In this document: piece by piece, positions 18,477-27,082 of the stretch | Layout of the letters: every line of letters begins with the position of its first letter | Position numbering within the stretch: position 1 is the first letter of the stretch | NCBI RefSeq assembly: GCF_013280595.1 | Contig: NZ_JAAATY010000011.1 | Location: forward strand, 124,001-188,000 | Reading direction: 5' to 3' | Source of the DNA: Kibdelosporangium persicum | Lineage (GTDB): Bacteria > Actinomycetota > Actinomycetes > Mycobacteriales > Pseudonocardiaceae | Length of the DNA stretch: 64,000 nucleotides | Notes under the pieces: model-generated | What the model was told of the DNA's origin: nothing | The model's input: only the letters and a program-made list of their open reading frames with translations | The model's database searches: none | Translations under genes and position numbers: made by a program

Positions 18477-19973
18477 TCAGACCCCTGTGGTAGGGGACGA
18501 GGGCCGGGGTTCCACGGCAGCGTCGGGACTCCACGGCGACTTGTGCTCGTCGGAATCGTCCACCGGCGGCCGGTTCTCCTTCGCGGTCGCCAGCGGCGTG
18601 AGCGTGATGATGAACGTCGTCCGGCCGGGTTCGCTGGACAGGTTCACCGTTCCGCCGTGGGCGCTGACGATCGAGTGCACGATCGAAAGCCCCAGGCCCG
18701 TGCCACCGATGTGCCTGCTGCGGGAGTCGTCGATCCGGTAGAACCGGTCGAAGATCCGGGCTTGGTGCTCCGGCGGGATCCCCGGCCCGGTGTCGGTCAC
18801 GATCACCACGGCGTCCGCGCTCACCGTCAGCTCGACCTCGGTGCCGGACGGGGTGTGCCGGGCGATGTTCGTCAACAGGTTGTCCAGCACCTGCCGCAGG
18901 CGCATGGCGTCGCCCACGATCAGCACCCGGCTGGGCGCGTCGAAGTTCAGCGGGTAGTCCGGATGGGCCGCGACGAAGGCCTGCGCCGCGGCCGATGCGA
19001 TCTCGACCAGGTCGGTCTGTTCCCGGCGCAGCGGGGTTTCCGAGTCCAGGCGGGCGAGCAGCAGCAGGTCGTCGACCAGCACGCTCATCCGTTCGGTCTC
19101 TTCGCGGATCTTCGCCAGGTGCGCTTCGCGTTCGGCAGGCTCGTTGGCCGCCGCGTACCGGAACAGGTCGGCGTATCCCCGGATGGACGTCAGGGGAGTA
19201 CGCAGTTCGTGCGACGCGTCGGCGATGAACCGGCGCAGTCGTTGCTCCGCGGCCGTGCGTGCGGCCAGCGAGTGGTCGATGTGGTCGAGCATCACGTTCA
19301 ACGACGTTCGCAGCTCCTCCACCTCCGGGCCGCCGCCCTTGCCCTGGGCGCGCACCGGGAGATGACCGGAGTCCGTGAGATCGTGGGACGTGATGTCGTG
19401 CGCTGTCGACGCCATGTCGCTCAGTGGCCGCAAGCCTCGGCGCAGGACGAGCCTGCCCGCGACGACGAGAACCACCAACGCGGCGCCGAAGGCGCCCACC
19501 GACAGGAGGACCAGCCACCGCACCGTGCGGCTCAGGTCGTTGATCGGAGCCGCGCTCACCAGGACCGCTCCGTCATACAGCTTGCAGGCGCGGGCACGGT
19601 AACTGCCCTGGCCGTGGATGAAGATCGTCCGGTAGTCGTCGGTCTCGTGGCCTTTGGCGATGTCGTCGCCCAGTTCGACGAACTGGTCCAGGTCCTGGGC
19701 CGGCGGCAGGCCGCCGCCGGCGACTTCCTCAGCGCCGCCCGTCGACGGGTTGTACCTGATCTGGTACCAGGTGTACGGCGGTTTCCACTTGGTCCGCACG
19801 GCAGGGACCTGTTCCTGCTGGGTCTTGGCGATCTGGTCGTCCAGCTGGCGGGCCAGGAAGTCACTCGTGCTCGTCACCAGCACCGTGCCGACGATCCCGA
19901 AGACCACCAATGACAACACGCCCAGCGCCAAGGCCAGCCGAGTACCGAGCGGGGTTCGCTGCCAGCGGTTCAT
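18477..19973 (-). CDS. Sensor histidine kinase
   Basis: Membrane histidine kinase of 498 residues. A first membrane helix (LALALGVLSLVVFGIVGTVLV) is followed by an extracytoplasmic sensor region of about 140 residues, a second helix (WLVLLSVGAFGAALVVLVVAGRLV), a HAMP linker (RRGLRPLSDMASTAHDIT), the HisKA box FIADASHELRTPLTSIRGYA with the phosphorylated His, and the ATPase domain with N box NLLTNIARHTP, G1 DTGPGIPP and G2 GGTGLGLSIV. The architecture resembles actinobacterial TcrY/MprB-like kinases. Its start overlaps the stop of the response-regulator gene (ATGA). The signal is unknown. Confidence 0.94.
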   Translation of the reverse strand: MNRWQRTPLGTRLALALGVLSLVVFGIVGTVLVTSTSDFLARQLDDQIAKTQQEQVPAVRTKWKPPYTWYQIRYNPSTGGAEEVAGGGLPPAQDLDQFVELGDDIAKGHETDDYRTIFIHGQGSYRARACKLYDGAVLVSAAPINDLSRTVRWLVLLSVGAFGAALVVLVVAGRLVLRRGLRPLSDMASTAHDITSHDLTDSGHLPVRAQGKGGGPEVEELRTSLNVMLDHIDHSLAARTAAEQRLRRFIADASHELRTPLTSIRGYADLFRYAAANEPAEREAHLAKIREETERMSVLVDDLLLLARLDSETPLRREQTDLVEIASAAAQAFVAAHPDYPLNFDAPSRVLIVGDAMRLRQVLDNLLTNIARHTPSGTEVELTVSADAVVIVTDTGPGIPPEHQARIFDRFYRIDDSRSRHIGGTGLGLSIVHSIVSAHGGTVNLSSEPGRTTFIITLTPLATAKENRPPVDDSDEHKSPWSPDAAVEPRPSSPTTGV

Positions 19974-20668
19974 CCCGTCGCCCGCCGCACGACGTACCCC
20001 ACGCCGCGGACGGTATGTATCAACGGTTCATGCCCGTCGTCGATCTTCCGGCGCAGATGTGACACGACCAGTTCGACCACATTGGACCTGCCGCCGAAGT
20101 CGTACTCCCAGACGTGGTCGAGGATCTGCGCCTTGGTCAGCACCGCGGGGGAGCGGCGCATCAGGTACCGCAACAGCTCGAACTCCGTCGGCGTCAACGA
20201 GACCGGCACGCCCGCGCGTTTCACCTCACGGGTGTCCTCGTCCATCGTCAGGTCGCCGACCTCGAGCACGGACCGCTTCCACGCGGGCCCGTTGCTGCGC
20301 CGTAACACCGCGCGCAGCCTGGCCATCAGCTCCTCCACCGAGAAGGGCTTGACCAGGTAGTCGTCGCCGCCGCGGGTGAGCCCGGCGATCCGGTCCGCGG
20401 TCGCGTCCTTGGCCGTGAGGAACACCACGGGCACCATCGCGCCGCTCGCGCGCAGGCCGTCGAGCACGGTGAACCCGTCCACGTCGGGCAGCATCAGGTC
20501 CAGCACCACGATGTCCGGGCTGAAGCCGGCCGCCTGGCGCAGCGCCTCCTCGCCTGTCCCGGCGGTGACCGCGTTCCAGCCCTCGTAGCGGGCGACGGTC
20601 GCGACCAGGTCGGCGATGTGCGGCTCGTCGTCGACGACGAGCAGACGCACCGGGCTCTTCTTGTTCAC
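19970..20668 (-). CDS. OmpR/PhoB-type response regulator
   Basis: DNA-binding partner of the adjacent kinase, about 232 residues. The receiver domain shows the acidic pocket in VVDDEPHI, the phosphorylated Asp in IVVLDLMLPDVDG, the Thr in FLTAKDA and the Lys in YLVKPFS. The C-terminal winged helix carries LTPTEFELLRYLMRRSPAVLT and the DNA-contact segment VSHLRRKIDDG...TVRGVGYVVR. The start is uncertain: the GTG giving MNKKSPVRLLVVDDE is chosen, while GTGs 18 bases either side are alternatives. The divergent gene begins the flavinylated redox module, a candidate target. Confidence 0.94.
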   Translation of the reverse strand: MNKKSPVRLLVVDDEPHIADLVATVARYEGWNAVTAGTGEEALRQAAGFSPDIVVLDLMLPDVDGFTVLDGLRASGAMVPVVFLTAKDATADRIAGLTRGGDDYLVKPFSVEELMARLRAVLRRSNGPAWKRSVLEVGDLTMDEDTREVKRAGVPVSLTPTEFELLRYLMRRSPAVLTKAQILDHVWEYDFGGRSNVVELVVSHLRRKIDDGHEPLIHTVRGVGYVVRRATG

Positions 20669-20779
20669 ATCCTCATGGTGCGGCACCGGCGCACGGGGAG
20701 CGAGACGGCCGGGCCCCCGATAGCAAGTCGACAGGTAGATAACAGGACGGACACAGGAACGGACCCCAAGCTCGGTTCC

Positions 20780-22114
20780 ATGACGACCCTGTCACTGACC
20801 CGGCCGCGCGTGCTGGCCCGTACCGGGCTTTGTGCCGTGCTCGGCGCCAATGGAGCGCTGGTCACGGTGCTGTTCGCCGAAGCAGGCCCGTCGGCCCACC
20901 CGTTGATCTCCGTCGGGCGGCTGTTCGGCCTGTACGGCGCCTTGCTGATGGCCTTCCAGCTCGTGCTCGTGGCCCGGCTGCCCTGGCTGGACCGCCGGCT
21001 CGGCATGGACCGGCTGACCAGCCTGCACCGCTGGACCGGCTTCGGCGTGCTCTGGCTTCTGCTCGGGCACATGGTGTTCATCGCCTTCGGGTACGCCGGT
21101 CTGTCCGGCGTCGGCCCGGTCGGCGAACTGGTCACGCTGGCCGAGACCACCGAGGGAGTCCTGCAGGCGATCGTCGCTTTCGCACTGATCCTCATGGTGG
21201 GTGTCGTCTCCGCGCGGGTCGCCCGGCGCAGGCTGGCCTACGAGACCTGGCACTTCATCCACCTGTACACCTACATCGCCGTTGTCCTCGCGTTCTCGCA
21301 CCAGATCGCGGTCGGCTCGTCGTTCGTCGAGTCGCCGTTCGCCCGTGCCTACTGGTGGGCGCTGTGGGGAGGCGCGCTCGGTGCCGTGCTGCTCGGTCGC
21401 GTGGTTCTGCCGCTGTGGCGCAACTTCCGGCACCGGCTGCGGGTGTCCGCGGTCGTGCCCGAGTCCGATCAGGTCGTGTCGGTGTACGTCACCGGCCGCA
21501 ACCTCGACCGGTTGCCCGCCAAGGCAGGGCAGTTCTTCATCTGGCGGTTCCTGGCCAAGGGCCGGTGGTGGGCGGCCAACCCGTTCTCGCTGTCCGCGGC
21601 GCCCGACGGGAAATCCTTGCGGCTCACCGCGAAAGCCCTGGGTGACGGCAGCGCGTCGTTGCGCCACATCAAGCCAGGCACGCGTGTGTTCGCCGAAGGC
21701 CCGTACGGCGCGTTCACCACCATGCACCAGACCAAGCAGAACGCCCTGCTCGTCGCCGGAGGCGTGGGCGTCACGCCGATTCGCGCCTTGCTGGAGGAGA
21801 TTCGTGGCCACGTGGTGGTGCTTTACCGTGTGAACAAACAAGATGACGCCGTCCTCCTGCGTGAGCTGTCCGATTTGGCACGGTCGCGCGGTGCGGTGCT
21901 GCACCTGTTGACCGGTCCGGTGACCGCGCTCGACGCCCACGGCAACGTGCTGCTCAGCCCGCAGAACCTGAGCGGGCTCGTCCCCGATGTCTCGGATCGC
22001 GACGTGTTCGTCTGCGGCCCGCCTCCGATGACCGCCGCGGTCCTGCGCTCCCTGCGTGAGCTGGGCGTGCCCCGTGAGCAAGTCCACGCCGAACGTTTCA
22101 GCCTGGCCAGTTGA
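20780..22114 (+). CDS. Ferric reductase-like transmembrane flavoprotein
   Basis: About 444 residues. The N-terminal half has six or so membrane helices with paired histidines (SLHRWTGF, LLGHMVF; ETWHFIHLYTYI, FSHQIAVG) that would bind two hemes, the ferric reductase/NOX-like fold. The C-terminal half is a ferredoxin-reductase module with the FAD-binding loop ANPFSLSAAPDG, a NAD(P)-binding GGVGVTPIRALLEE and the terminal VFVCGPPPMTAAVLRSL. It should carry electrons from cytoplasmic NAD(P)H across the membrane. The ATG start gives a typical N-terminus; no strong ribosome binding site is seen. The next two genes encode an FMN-carrying protein and its flavin transferase. Confidence 0.9.
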   Translation: MTTLSLTRPRVLARTGLCAVLGANGALVTVLFAEAGPSAHPLISVGRLFGLYGALLMAFQLVLVARLPWLDRRLGMDRLTSLHRWTGFGVLWLLLGHMVFIAFGYAGLSGVGPVGELVTLAETTEGVLQAIVAFALILMVGVVSARVARRRLAYETWHFIHLYTYIAVVLAFSHQIAVGSSFVESPFARAYWWALWGGALGAVLLGRVVLPLWRNFRHRLRVSAVVPESDQVVSVYVTGRNLDRLPAKAGQFFIWRFLAKGRWWAANPFSLSAAPDGKSLRLTAKALGDGSASLRHIKPGTRVFAEGPYGAFTTMHQTKQNALLVAGGVGVTPIRALLEEIRGHVVVLYRVNKQDDAVLLRELSDLARSRGAVLHLLTGPVTALDAHGNVLLSPQNLSGLVPDVSDRDVFVCGPPPMTAAVLRSLRELGVPREQVHAERFSLAS

Positions 22115-22128
22115 GAGGACCGAGAACC

Positions 22129-22566
22129 ATGCGCAGAGCGATTCCCGCCATCGTGGCGACCGCGGTCGGATTCGTGCTCGTCTGGCAGTACGAACCGACC
22201 ATGTCCACGGAGCAGGTGGCGCTCCCTTCCCCGAACACCGTGCCCGCGTTGCCACCAGGTTCCGCGACGCAGCAACCCATGCCGGGCACCGATTCGCCCG
22301 GCCAGGCCCGGACCGTCGACGGATCGGCCGAACGCAACCGGCACGGCGTCGTGCAGGTGCAGGTCACCTTCACCGGCCAGAAGATCACCGACGTGACGTT
22401 CCTGCAGTTGCCGAACTCCGGGCCGTCCAGAATGGCCGGACCGCGGCTGGTGCAGGAGACGTTGCAGGCGCAGAGCGCGGACGTCGAGACCGTGTCCGGC
22501 GCCACCCAGACAAGTGAGTCGTACATCAAGTCGCTGCAGTCCGCGATCGACGCCAAGGGGGCGTGA
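22129..22566 (+). CDS. Secreted or anchored FMN-binding domain protein
   Basis: 145 residues: an N-terminal membrane helix or signal (MRRAIPAIVATAVGFVLVW), a proline- and serine-rich linker, then a single FMN-binding domain of the NqrC/RnfG kind. The motif VSGATQTSESYIKSL carries the threonine to which FMN is covalently linked by an ApbE transferase. The ATG follows GAGAGGA. Its stop codon overlaps the start of the apbE gene. It should sit outside the membrane and take electrons from the ferric reductase-like protein encoded just before it. Confidence 0.9.
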   Translation: MRRAIPAIVATAVGFVLVWQYEPTMSTEQVALPSPNTVPALPPGSATQQPMPGTDSPGQARTVDGSAERNRHGVVQVQVTFTGQKITDVTFLQLPNSGPSRMAGPRLVQETLQAQSADVETVSGATQTSESYIKSLQSAIDAKGA

Positions 22567-23303
22567 TGGCGATCACCGCTGTTCGTCAGCTGATGGGCCT
22601 GCCTATTTCCGTCGACCTGCGCGACGGCACGCAACGTGAGGCAGACATGGTCTTCGACTGGCTGCACGAGGTGGACCTGCGGTTCAGCCCGTTCCGGCTG
22701 GACAGCGAGGTCACCAGGCTGGACGAGGGCAGGATCGGTGCCGAGGAGATCAGCGCCGATCTCCTGCACGTCCTCGCGCTGTGCGAGACCTACGAGCTGC
22801 GGTCCGGCGGCGCGTTCAAGGCAAAGCTGCCGGGGCGACAGCTTGACCCGAACGCCGTCGTGAAGGGCTGGGCGGTGCAGCGCGCCGCCGACCTGCTGCG
22901 GGCGGCCGGGCTGCGCCGGTTCTGCATCAACGCCGGTGGTGACGTGGTCACGGCCGGTGAACCGACCGACGGCGAGCCGTGGCGCGTCGGTATCCGGCAC
23001 CCGGACGACAGCCAGCGGGTCTGTGCCGTCGTCGGCATCCGTGACGGCGCCGTCGCCACCTCCGCGGCCTATGAGCGAGGCAACCACATCATCGACGGGC
23101 GCACCGGCCTCCCGGCGTTCGGCCTGCTCAGCATGACCGTGTACGCGCCGGACCTGACCACGGCCGACGCGACCGCGACGGCGGCTTTCGCGATGGGCAT
23201 CGACGGCCCGGAATGGGCCGCTCAGCAGCCGGGTTGCCTCGTGCACGCGGTCGACTCGAACCACCGCGTCTTCCGGTCCCCGGAGCTGCCGGTTCTGTCG
23301 TAA
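22566..23303 (+). CDS. apbE: FAD:protein FMN transferase (ApbE family)
   Basis: Transfers FMN from FAD to a threonine or serine of an acceptor domain. The 245 residues include WLHEVDLRFSPFRLDSEVTRL, the ELRSGGAF region, DPNAVVKGWAVQRAADLL (family signature DxxGxxKGxxxD-like), INAGGDVVTAG and VATSAAYERGNHIIDGRTG with the metal-binding end. It is shorter than the enterobacterial lipoprotein form and has no obvious signal peptide, so it may act in the cytoplasm or use another export route. The start ATG overlaps the previous stop; a GTG directly before it is an alternative. Its substrate is almost certainly the FMN-binding protein encoded upstream. Confidence 0.9.
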   Translation: MAITAVRQLMGLPISVDLRDGTQREADMVFDWLHEVDLRFSPFRLDSEVTRLDEGRIGAEEISADLLHVLALCETYELRSGGAFKAKLPGRQLDPNAVVKGWAVQRAADLLRAAGLRRFCINAGGDVVTAGEPTDGEPWRVGIRHPDDSQRVCAVVGIRDGAVATSAAYERGNHIIDGRTGLPAFGLLSMTVYAPDLTTADATATAAFAMGIDGPEWAAQQPGCLVHAVDSNHRVFRSPELPVLS

Positions 23304-23313
23304 TCACGGGAAC

Positions 23314-23319
23314 TAGACT
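23314..23319 (+). promoter_or_regulatory. folC -10 element, probably leaderless transcript
   Basis: TAGACT lies eight bases before the GTG start of folC with no ribosome binding site between. A -35 box is not obvious. The element separates folC from the preceding redox module despite the short 24-base gap. Confidence 0.5.
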
Positions 23320-23327
23320 CAGTTGAC

Positions 23328-24689
23328 GTGACCGATCCCGACGCGCTGCAGGTTCTCCGTGAGGTCGAGGCGGAGCTGGACACCCGCTGGCCGGAAACCA
23401 GGATCGCGCCGTCGCTCGAGCGCGTCAAGGCCCTGATGGACGTGCTGGGCAACCCGCACCGCTCCTACCCGGTGCTGCACGTGACCGGGACGAACGGCAA
23501 GACGTCCACCACCCGCATGATCGACGCCCTGCTGACCAGGATCGGTCTGCGGGTCGGCCGGTTCACCAGCCCGCACCTGCAGCTGGTGACCGAGCGGATC
23601 GCGCTGGACGGCGCCCCGATCAGCCCCGAGCGGTACGTCGCGGCCTACCGCGAGATCGAGCCGTACGTGTCCATGGTGGACGACGCGAGCGACGTCCGGA
23701 TGAGCAAGTTCGAGGTGCTCGCCGGGATGGCGTACGCGGCGTTCGCCGAGGCGCCGGTCGAGGCCGCGGTGGTGGAGGTCGGGCTGGGCGGCGGCTGGGA
23801 CGCCACCAACGTGGTGGACGCCCAGATCGCCGTGATCGGCCCGGTGGCCGTCGACCACGTCGACTACCTGGGACCGGACATCACCGGCATCGCGCGCGAG
23901 AAGGCCGGCATCATCAAGCCGGAGTCCATCGCGCTGGTCGCCGAGCAGCGGCCCGAGGTGATGCAGGTCGTGCTGGAGCGAGTGGCCGAAGTGGACGCCG
24001 TGGTGGCCCGGCAGGGCTCGGAGTTCACCGTGCTCAACCGGGACGTCGCGGTGGGTGGTCAGCTGCTGACGCTGCAAGGCCTCGGCGGGGTGTACGACGA
24101 CATCTTCCTGCCGCTGCACGGCGCGCATCAGGCCGACAACGCCGTCCGCGCGCTCGCGGCGGTCGAGGCGTTCTTCGGTGCCGGAGCGGACCGGCAGCTC
24201 GACGTCGAGGCGGTCCGGGAAGGCTTCGCGTCGGTCGTGGTGCCGGGGCGGCTGGAGCGGATGCGTTCCGCGCCAAGCGTTTTCATCGACGCCGCGCACA
24301 ACCCGCACGGCGCGAGCGCACTGGCCGCGGCCCTGGAGGACGAGTTCGCGTTCCGGCGGCTGATCGCGGTCGTCGGCATGATGGGCGACAAGGACGCCAA
24401 GGGCATTCTCGAAGCGCTCGAACCGGTCGTGACGGAGATCATCCTGACTCGCAACACCTCGCCGCGGGCCATGGACGTCGACGAGCTGGCCACCATCGCG
24501 CAGGACATCTTCGGGGACGAGCGGATCGTCGTCCAACCCCGGCTGGACGCCGCGCTGGAGACCGCGGTGCAGCTCGTCGAGGAGGTCGGCGAGCCGAACG
24601 AACCGCTGGCGGGCGGCGGCATCGTGGTCACCGGATCGGTGGTCACCGCAGGCGAGGCCAGGACGCTGTTCGGGAAGGACCCGGCATGA
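23328..24689 (+). CDS. folC: Bifunctional dihydrofolate/folylpolyglutamate synthase
   Basis: Mur-ligase-type enzyme that adds glutamate to dihydropteroate and to folates. The 453 residues carry the P-loop VTGTNGKTSTTRMI (near 52-65), the substrate loop FTSPHLQLVTERI, the Mg-binding VVEVGLGGGWDATNV, PVAVDHVDYLG with the catalytic His, REKAGIIKP (carbamylated Lys region) and the C-terminal domain motif FIDAAHNPHGASAL. The GTG start is favoured by the -10 element eight bases upstream. It overlaps the next gene (DUF4233) by four bases, as in mycobacteria. Confidence 0.96.
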   Translation: MTDPDALQVLREVEAELDTRWPETRIAPSLERVKALMDVLGNPHRSYPVLHVTGTNGKTSTTRMIDALLTRIGLRVGRFTSPHLQLVTERIALDGAPISPERYVAAYREIEPYVSMVDDASDVRMSKFEVLAGMAYAAFAEAPVEAAVVEVGLGGGWDATNVVDAQIAVIGPVAVDHVDYLGPDITGIAREKAGIIKPESIALVAEQRPEVMQVVLERVAEVDAVVARQGSEFTVLNRDVAVGGQLLTLQGLGGVYDDIFLPLHGAHQADNAVRALAAVEAFFGAGADRQLDVEAVREGFASVVVPGRLERMRSAPSVFIDAAHNPHGASALAAALEDEFAFRRLIAVVGMMGDKDAKGILEALEPVVTEIILTRNTSPRAMDVDELATIAQDIFGDERIVVQPRLDAALETAVQLVEEVGEPNEPLAGGGIVVTGSVVTAGEARTLFGKDPA

Positions 24690-25057
24690 GCACCCCCGAC
24701 CCCATGAAGGGCTTCCGCGGCGTGATGGCCGGTGCCCTGATCATCGAGGCGATCGTGGTCGCGCTGGCGCTGCTGGTGGTGCACCGCACCGGCGGCGGGC
24801 TGGCCTCGTGGAAGGGCCTGCTGGTCGGCGGGATCGTGCTCGGTTTGGTGCTGACCTGCGGGCTGCTGCGGTTCTCCTGGGCGATGTACGTGGTGATCGC
24901 GTTGCAGCTGGTGATGCTCGGCAGCTTCTTCGCCGTGGTGGAACTCGGCGTGCTGGGCGTGATTTTCGGTCTGGTGTGGACATACCTGTTCTGGCTGCGC
25001 CGGGACGTCGCCAGGCGGATGGCAGAAGGACGTCTGCCAAGTCAGCAGGAACGTTAA
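24686..25057 (+). CDS. DUF4233 membrane protein
   Basis: Small integral membrane protein of 123 residues with four hydrophobic helices (GVMAGALIIEAIVVALALLVV; LLVGGIVLGLVLTCGLL; MYVVIALQLVMLGSFF; LGVIFGLVWTYLFWL) and a short basic tail. DUF4233 proteins sit between folC and ndk across actinobacteria; their function is unknown. ATGA overlap with folC means coupled translation. Its TAA stop falls inside the probable PHO box of the next gene. Confidence 0.88.
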   Translation: MSTPDPMKGFRGVMAGALIIEAIVVALALLVVHRTGGGLASWKGLLVGGIVLGLVLTCGLLRFSWAMYVVIALQLVMLGSFFAVVELGVLGVIFGLVWTYLFWLRRDVARRMAEGRLPSQQER

Positions 25058-25074
25058 CCCCGCGTTCGTTTCCC
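25053..25074 (+). promoter_or_regulatory. Candidate PHO box (PhoP-binding direct repeats) before phoD
   Basis: Two adjacent 11-base units, GTTAACCCCGC and GTTCGTTTCCC, resemble the actinobacterial PhoP repeat (consensus close to GTTCACC plus four bases). The first unit matches GTTCACCCGGC at nine of eleven positions and the second mainly in its GTTC head. The block ends five bases before the -10 element TAGAAC, which is where PhoP-activated promoters usually carry it. Confidence 0.5.
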
Positions 25075-25079
25075 CGGGA

Positions 25080-25085
25080 TAGAAC
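25080..25085 (+). promoter_or_regulatory. phoD -10 element, probably leaderless transcript
   Basis: TAGAAC lies seven bases before the phoD ATG, with no ribosome binding site. The -35 position is occupied by the second unit of the probable PHO box, which fits activator-dependent transcription. Confidence 0.5.
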
Positions 25086-25092
25086 GCCCCGT

Positions 25093-26616
25093 ATGGACAG
25101 ACGAACAGTTCTACGGGCGGGCGCGCTCAGCGCCGGAGTCCTTGTCGCCGGAGCGCTTCCGGCTGGTGCGGTGCTACGCCGCGACCGTCCGGTGCTCACG
25201 CACGGTGTGCAGACCGGCGATGTGACCACTGACGGTGCTCTTGTGTGGACCAGGGCTGACCGGCCGTCACGGATGCTGGTCGAGGTGTCCAACGACCCGT
25301 CGTTCCGTCACGCCCGTCAGATGCGTGGCCCACTGCTGACGCCCGCGTCCGACGGCACGGGCAAGCTGCGCCTGCGCGGCCTGCCACCCGGATGCGAGGC
25401 GTACTACCGCGTGCGCGCCGAGGATCTCGACGGCCGGACGGTCAGCGAGCCACTGACGGGCAGTTTCCGCACCGCGCCGGTGGGCAACGCGGACGTACGG
25501 TTCGCGTGGTCCGGTGACGTCGCGGGCCAGGGCTGGGGCATCAACCCCGACATCGGCGGGATGACCGGATTCGCCGCGATCGCCGCGCGCAAACCCGACT
25601 TCTTCCTCAACAGCGGCGACACCGTGTACTCGGACAACCCGCTGGCCGAGAAGGTCACGCTGCCCGACGGCCAGGTGTGGCGCAACATCGTCACGCCGGA
25701 GAAGAGCAAGGTCGCCGAGACGCTCGCGGAGTACCGCGGGCAGTTCGCGTACAACCTGCTCGACACCAACGTCCGGGAGTTGGCCGCCTCGGTGCCGTCG
25801 ATCGTGCAGTGGGACGACCATGAGGTGGTCAACAACTGGTACCCGGGCGAGATCCTGGACCTGCCGCAGTACACCGAGAAGCGCGTCGACGTGCTGGCGC
25901 AGCGCGCTTTCCAGGCGTTCCACGAGTGGCAGCCGGTCGACCCGGCCCGTGCCGTCGACGGCCGCGTGTACCGCAGCTTCAGCTTCGGCCGCCGGGTCGA
26001 ACTGTTCGTTCTGGACATGCGCTCGTACAAGGACGCCAACAACTCTCCCCGCGACGGTGCCGGGCACGTGCTGGGCGCCAGGCAGGCGCGGTGGCTGGTC
26101 GACTCGCTGACGCGCAGCCGCGCCACCTGGAAGATCATCGCCGCGGACCTGCCGATCGGACTGACCGTGCCGGACGGCGCGGACATCGAGGGCGTCGCCA
26201 ACGGCCTGCCGGGCAAGCCGGGCGGACGTGAGCACGAACTGGCGTGGGTGCTGCGGACCCTGGCCCAGCGGCGGGTCCGCAACGTCGTGTGGCTGACCGC
26301 CGACGTGCACTACACGGCCGCACACCACTACTCGCCGGACCGTGCCGCGGTCGGCGACTTCGACCCGTTCTGGGAGTTCGTGTCCGGGCCGCTGCACGCG
26401 GGCGCGTTCGGCCCCAACACCCTCGACCCGACCTTCGGGCCGGTCGCCGAGTTCGTGCACGCCCCGCCGGCCGCGAACACGTCGCCGTTGCTGGGCTACC
26501 AGCACTTCGGCGAGGTCTCGGTGGACGGGCGCAGCGGCGAGCTGACCGTGTGGCTGCGTGACGGGCGCGGCACCTCGCTCTGGACCAGGACATTGACCCC
26601 GGAACGCGCCCGTTAG
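25093..26616 (+). CDS. phoD: Alkaline phosphatase D family protein (PhoD-like), Tat-exported
   Basis: Secreted metallophosphatase/phosphodiesterase of 507 residues that releases phosphate from organic esters. The N-terminus MDRRTVLRAGALSAGVLVAG is a twin-arginine signal. An N-terminal Fn3-like PhoD domain (LTHGVQTGDVTTDGALVWTRAD) precedes the phosphoesterase domain, which has the metal-binding FLNSGDTVYSD, the conserved WDDHEVVNNW and the later TADVHYTAAH. These motifs match Fe/Ca-dependent PhoD enzymes. The ATG start is leaderless by position of its -10 element. The probable PHO box upstream suggests induction by phosphate starvation. Confidence 0.92.
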   Translation: MDRRTVLRAGALSAGVLVAGALPAGAVLRRDRPVLTHGVQTGDVTTDGALVWTRADRPSRMLVEVSNDPSFRHARQMRGPLLTPASDGTGKLRLRGLPPGCEAYYRVRAEDLDGRTVSEPLTGSFRTAPVGNADVRFAWSGDVAGQGWGINPDIGGMTGFAAIAARKPDFFLNSGDTVYSDNPLAEKVTLPDGQVWRNIVTPEKSKVAETLAEYRGQFAYNLLDTNVRELAASVPSIVQWDDHEVVNNWYPGEILDLPQYTEKRVDVLAQRAFQAFHEWQPVDPARAVDGRVYRSFSFGRRVELFVLDMRSYKDANNSPRDGAGHVLGARQARWLVDSLTRSRATWKIIAADLPIGLTVPDGADIEGVANGLPGKPGGREHELAWVLRTLAQRRVRNVVWLTADVHYTAAHHYSPDRAAVGDFDPFWEFVSGPLHAGAFGPNTLDPTFGPVAEFVHAPPAANTSPLLGYQHFGEVSVDGRSGELTVWLRDGRGTSLWTRTLTPERAR

Positions 26617-26661
26617 TCTGCTGGCGTCTCTACAAACCCGCACGAAGGAGTACGGACCGCT

Positions 26662-27072
26662 GTGAGCGAGCGCACCCTTGTTCTGGTCAAGCCCGACGGT
26701 GTGAGCCGCGGCCTGGTCGGAGAGGTCATCTCCCGGATCGAGCGCAAGGGCCTGAGCCTGGTCGCGCTCGAGCTCAAGCACGTCAGCAAGGAGCTGGCCG
26801 AGCAGCACTACGCCGAGCACAAGGAGCGGCCGTTCTTCGGCTCGCTCGTCGAGTTCATCACCGGCGGCCCGGTCGTCGCGATCGTCGTCGAGGGTGTTCG
26901 CGCGATCGCCGCGTTCCGCCAGCTGGCCGGCGGCACCGACCCGGTGGAGAAGGCCGTGCCCGGCAGCATCCGCGGTGACTTCGGCACCGAGGTGCAGTAC
27001 AACCTCGTGCACGGCTCGGACTCGGCCGACTCGGCCAAGCGCGAGATCGACCTCTGGTTCCCGAACCTCTGA
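26662..27072 (+). CDS. ndk: Nucleoside diphosphate kinase
   Basis: Cytoplasmic enzyme that transfers phosphate from ATP to NDPs through a phosphohistidine. The 136 residues match the family length. [19 protein letters not shown] is the opening, [21 protein letters not shown] the middle, and [16 protein letters not shown] carries the active-site His near residue 116. The GTG start has AAGGAG eleven bases upstream. In mycobacteria rne follows ndk directly; here roughly 10 kb of other genes intervene. A 33-base palindrome follows the stop. Confidence 0.98.
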   Translation: MSERTLVLVKPDGVSRGLVGEVISRIERKGLSLVALELKHVSKELAEQHYAEHKERPFFGSLVEFITGGPVVAIVVEGVRAIAAFRQLAGGTDPVEKAVPGSIRGDFGTEVQYNLVHGSDSADSAKREIDLWFPNL

Positions 27073-27082
27073 GGCCCGCCAC

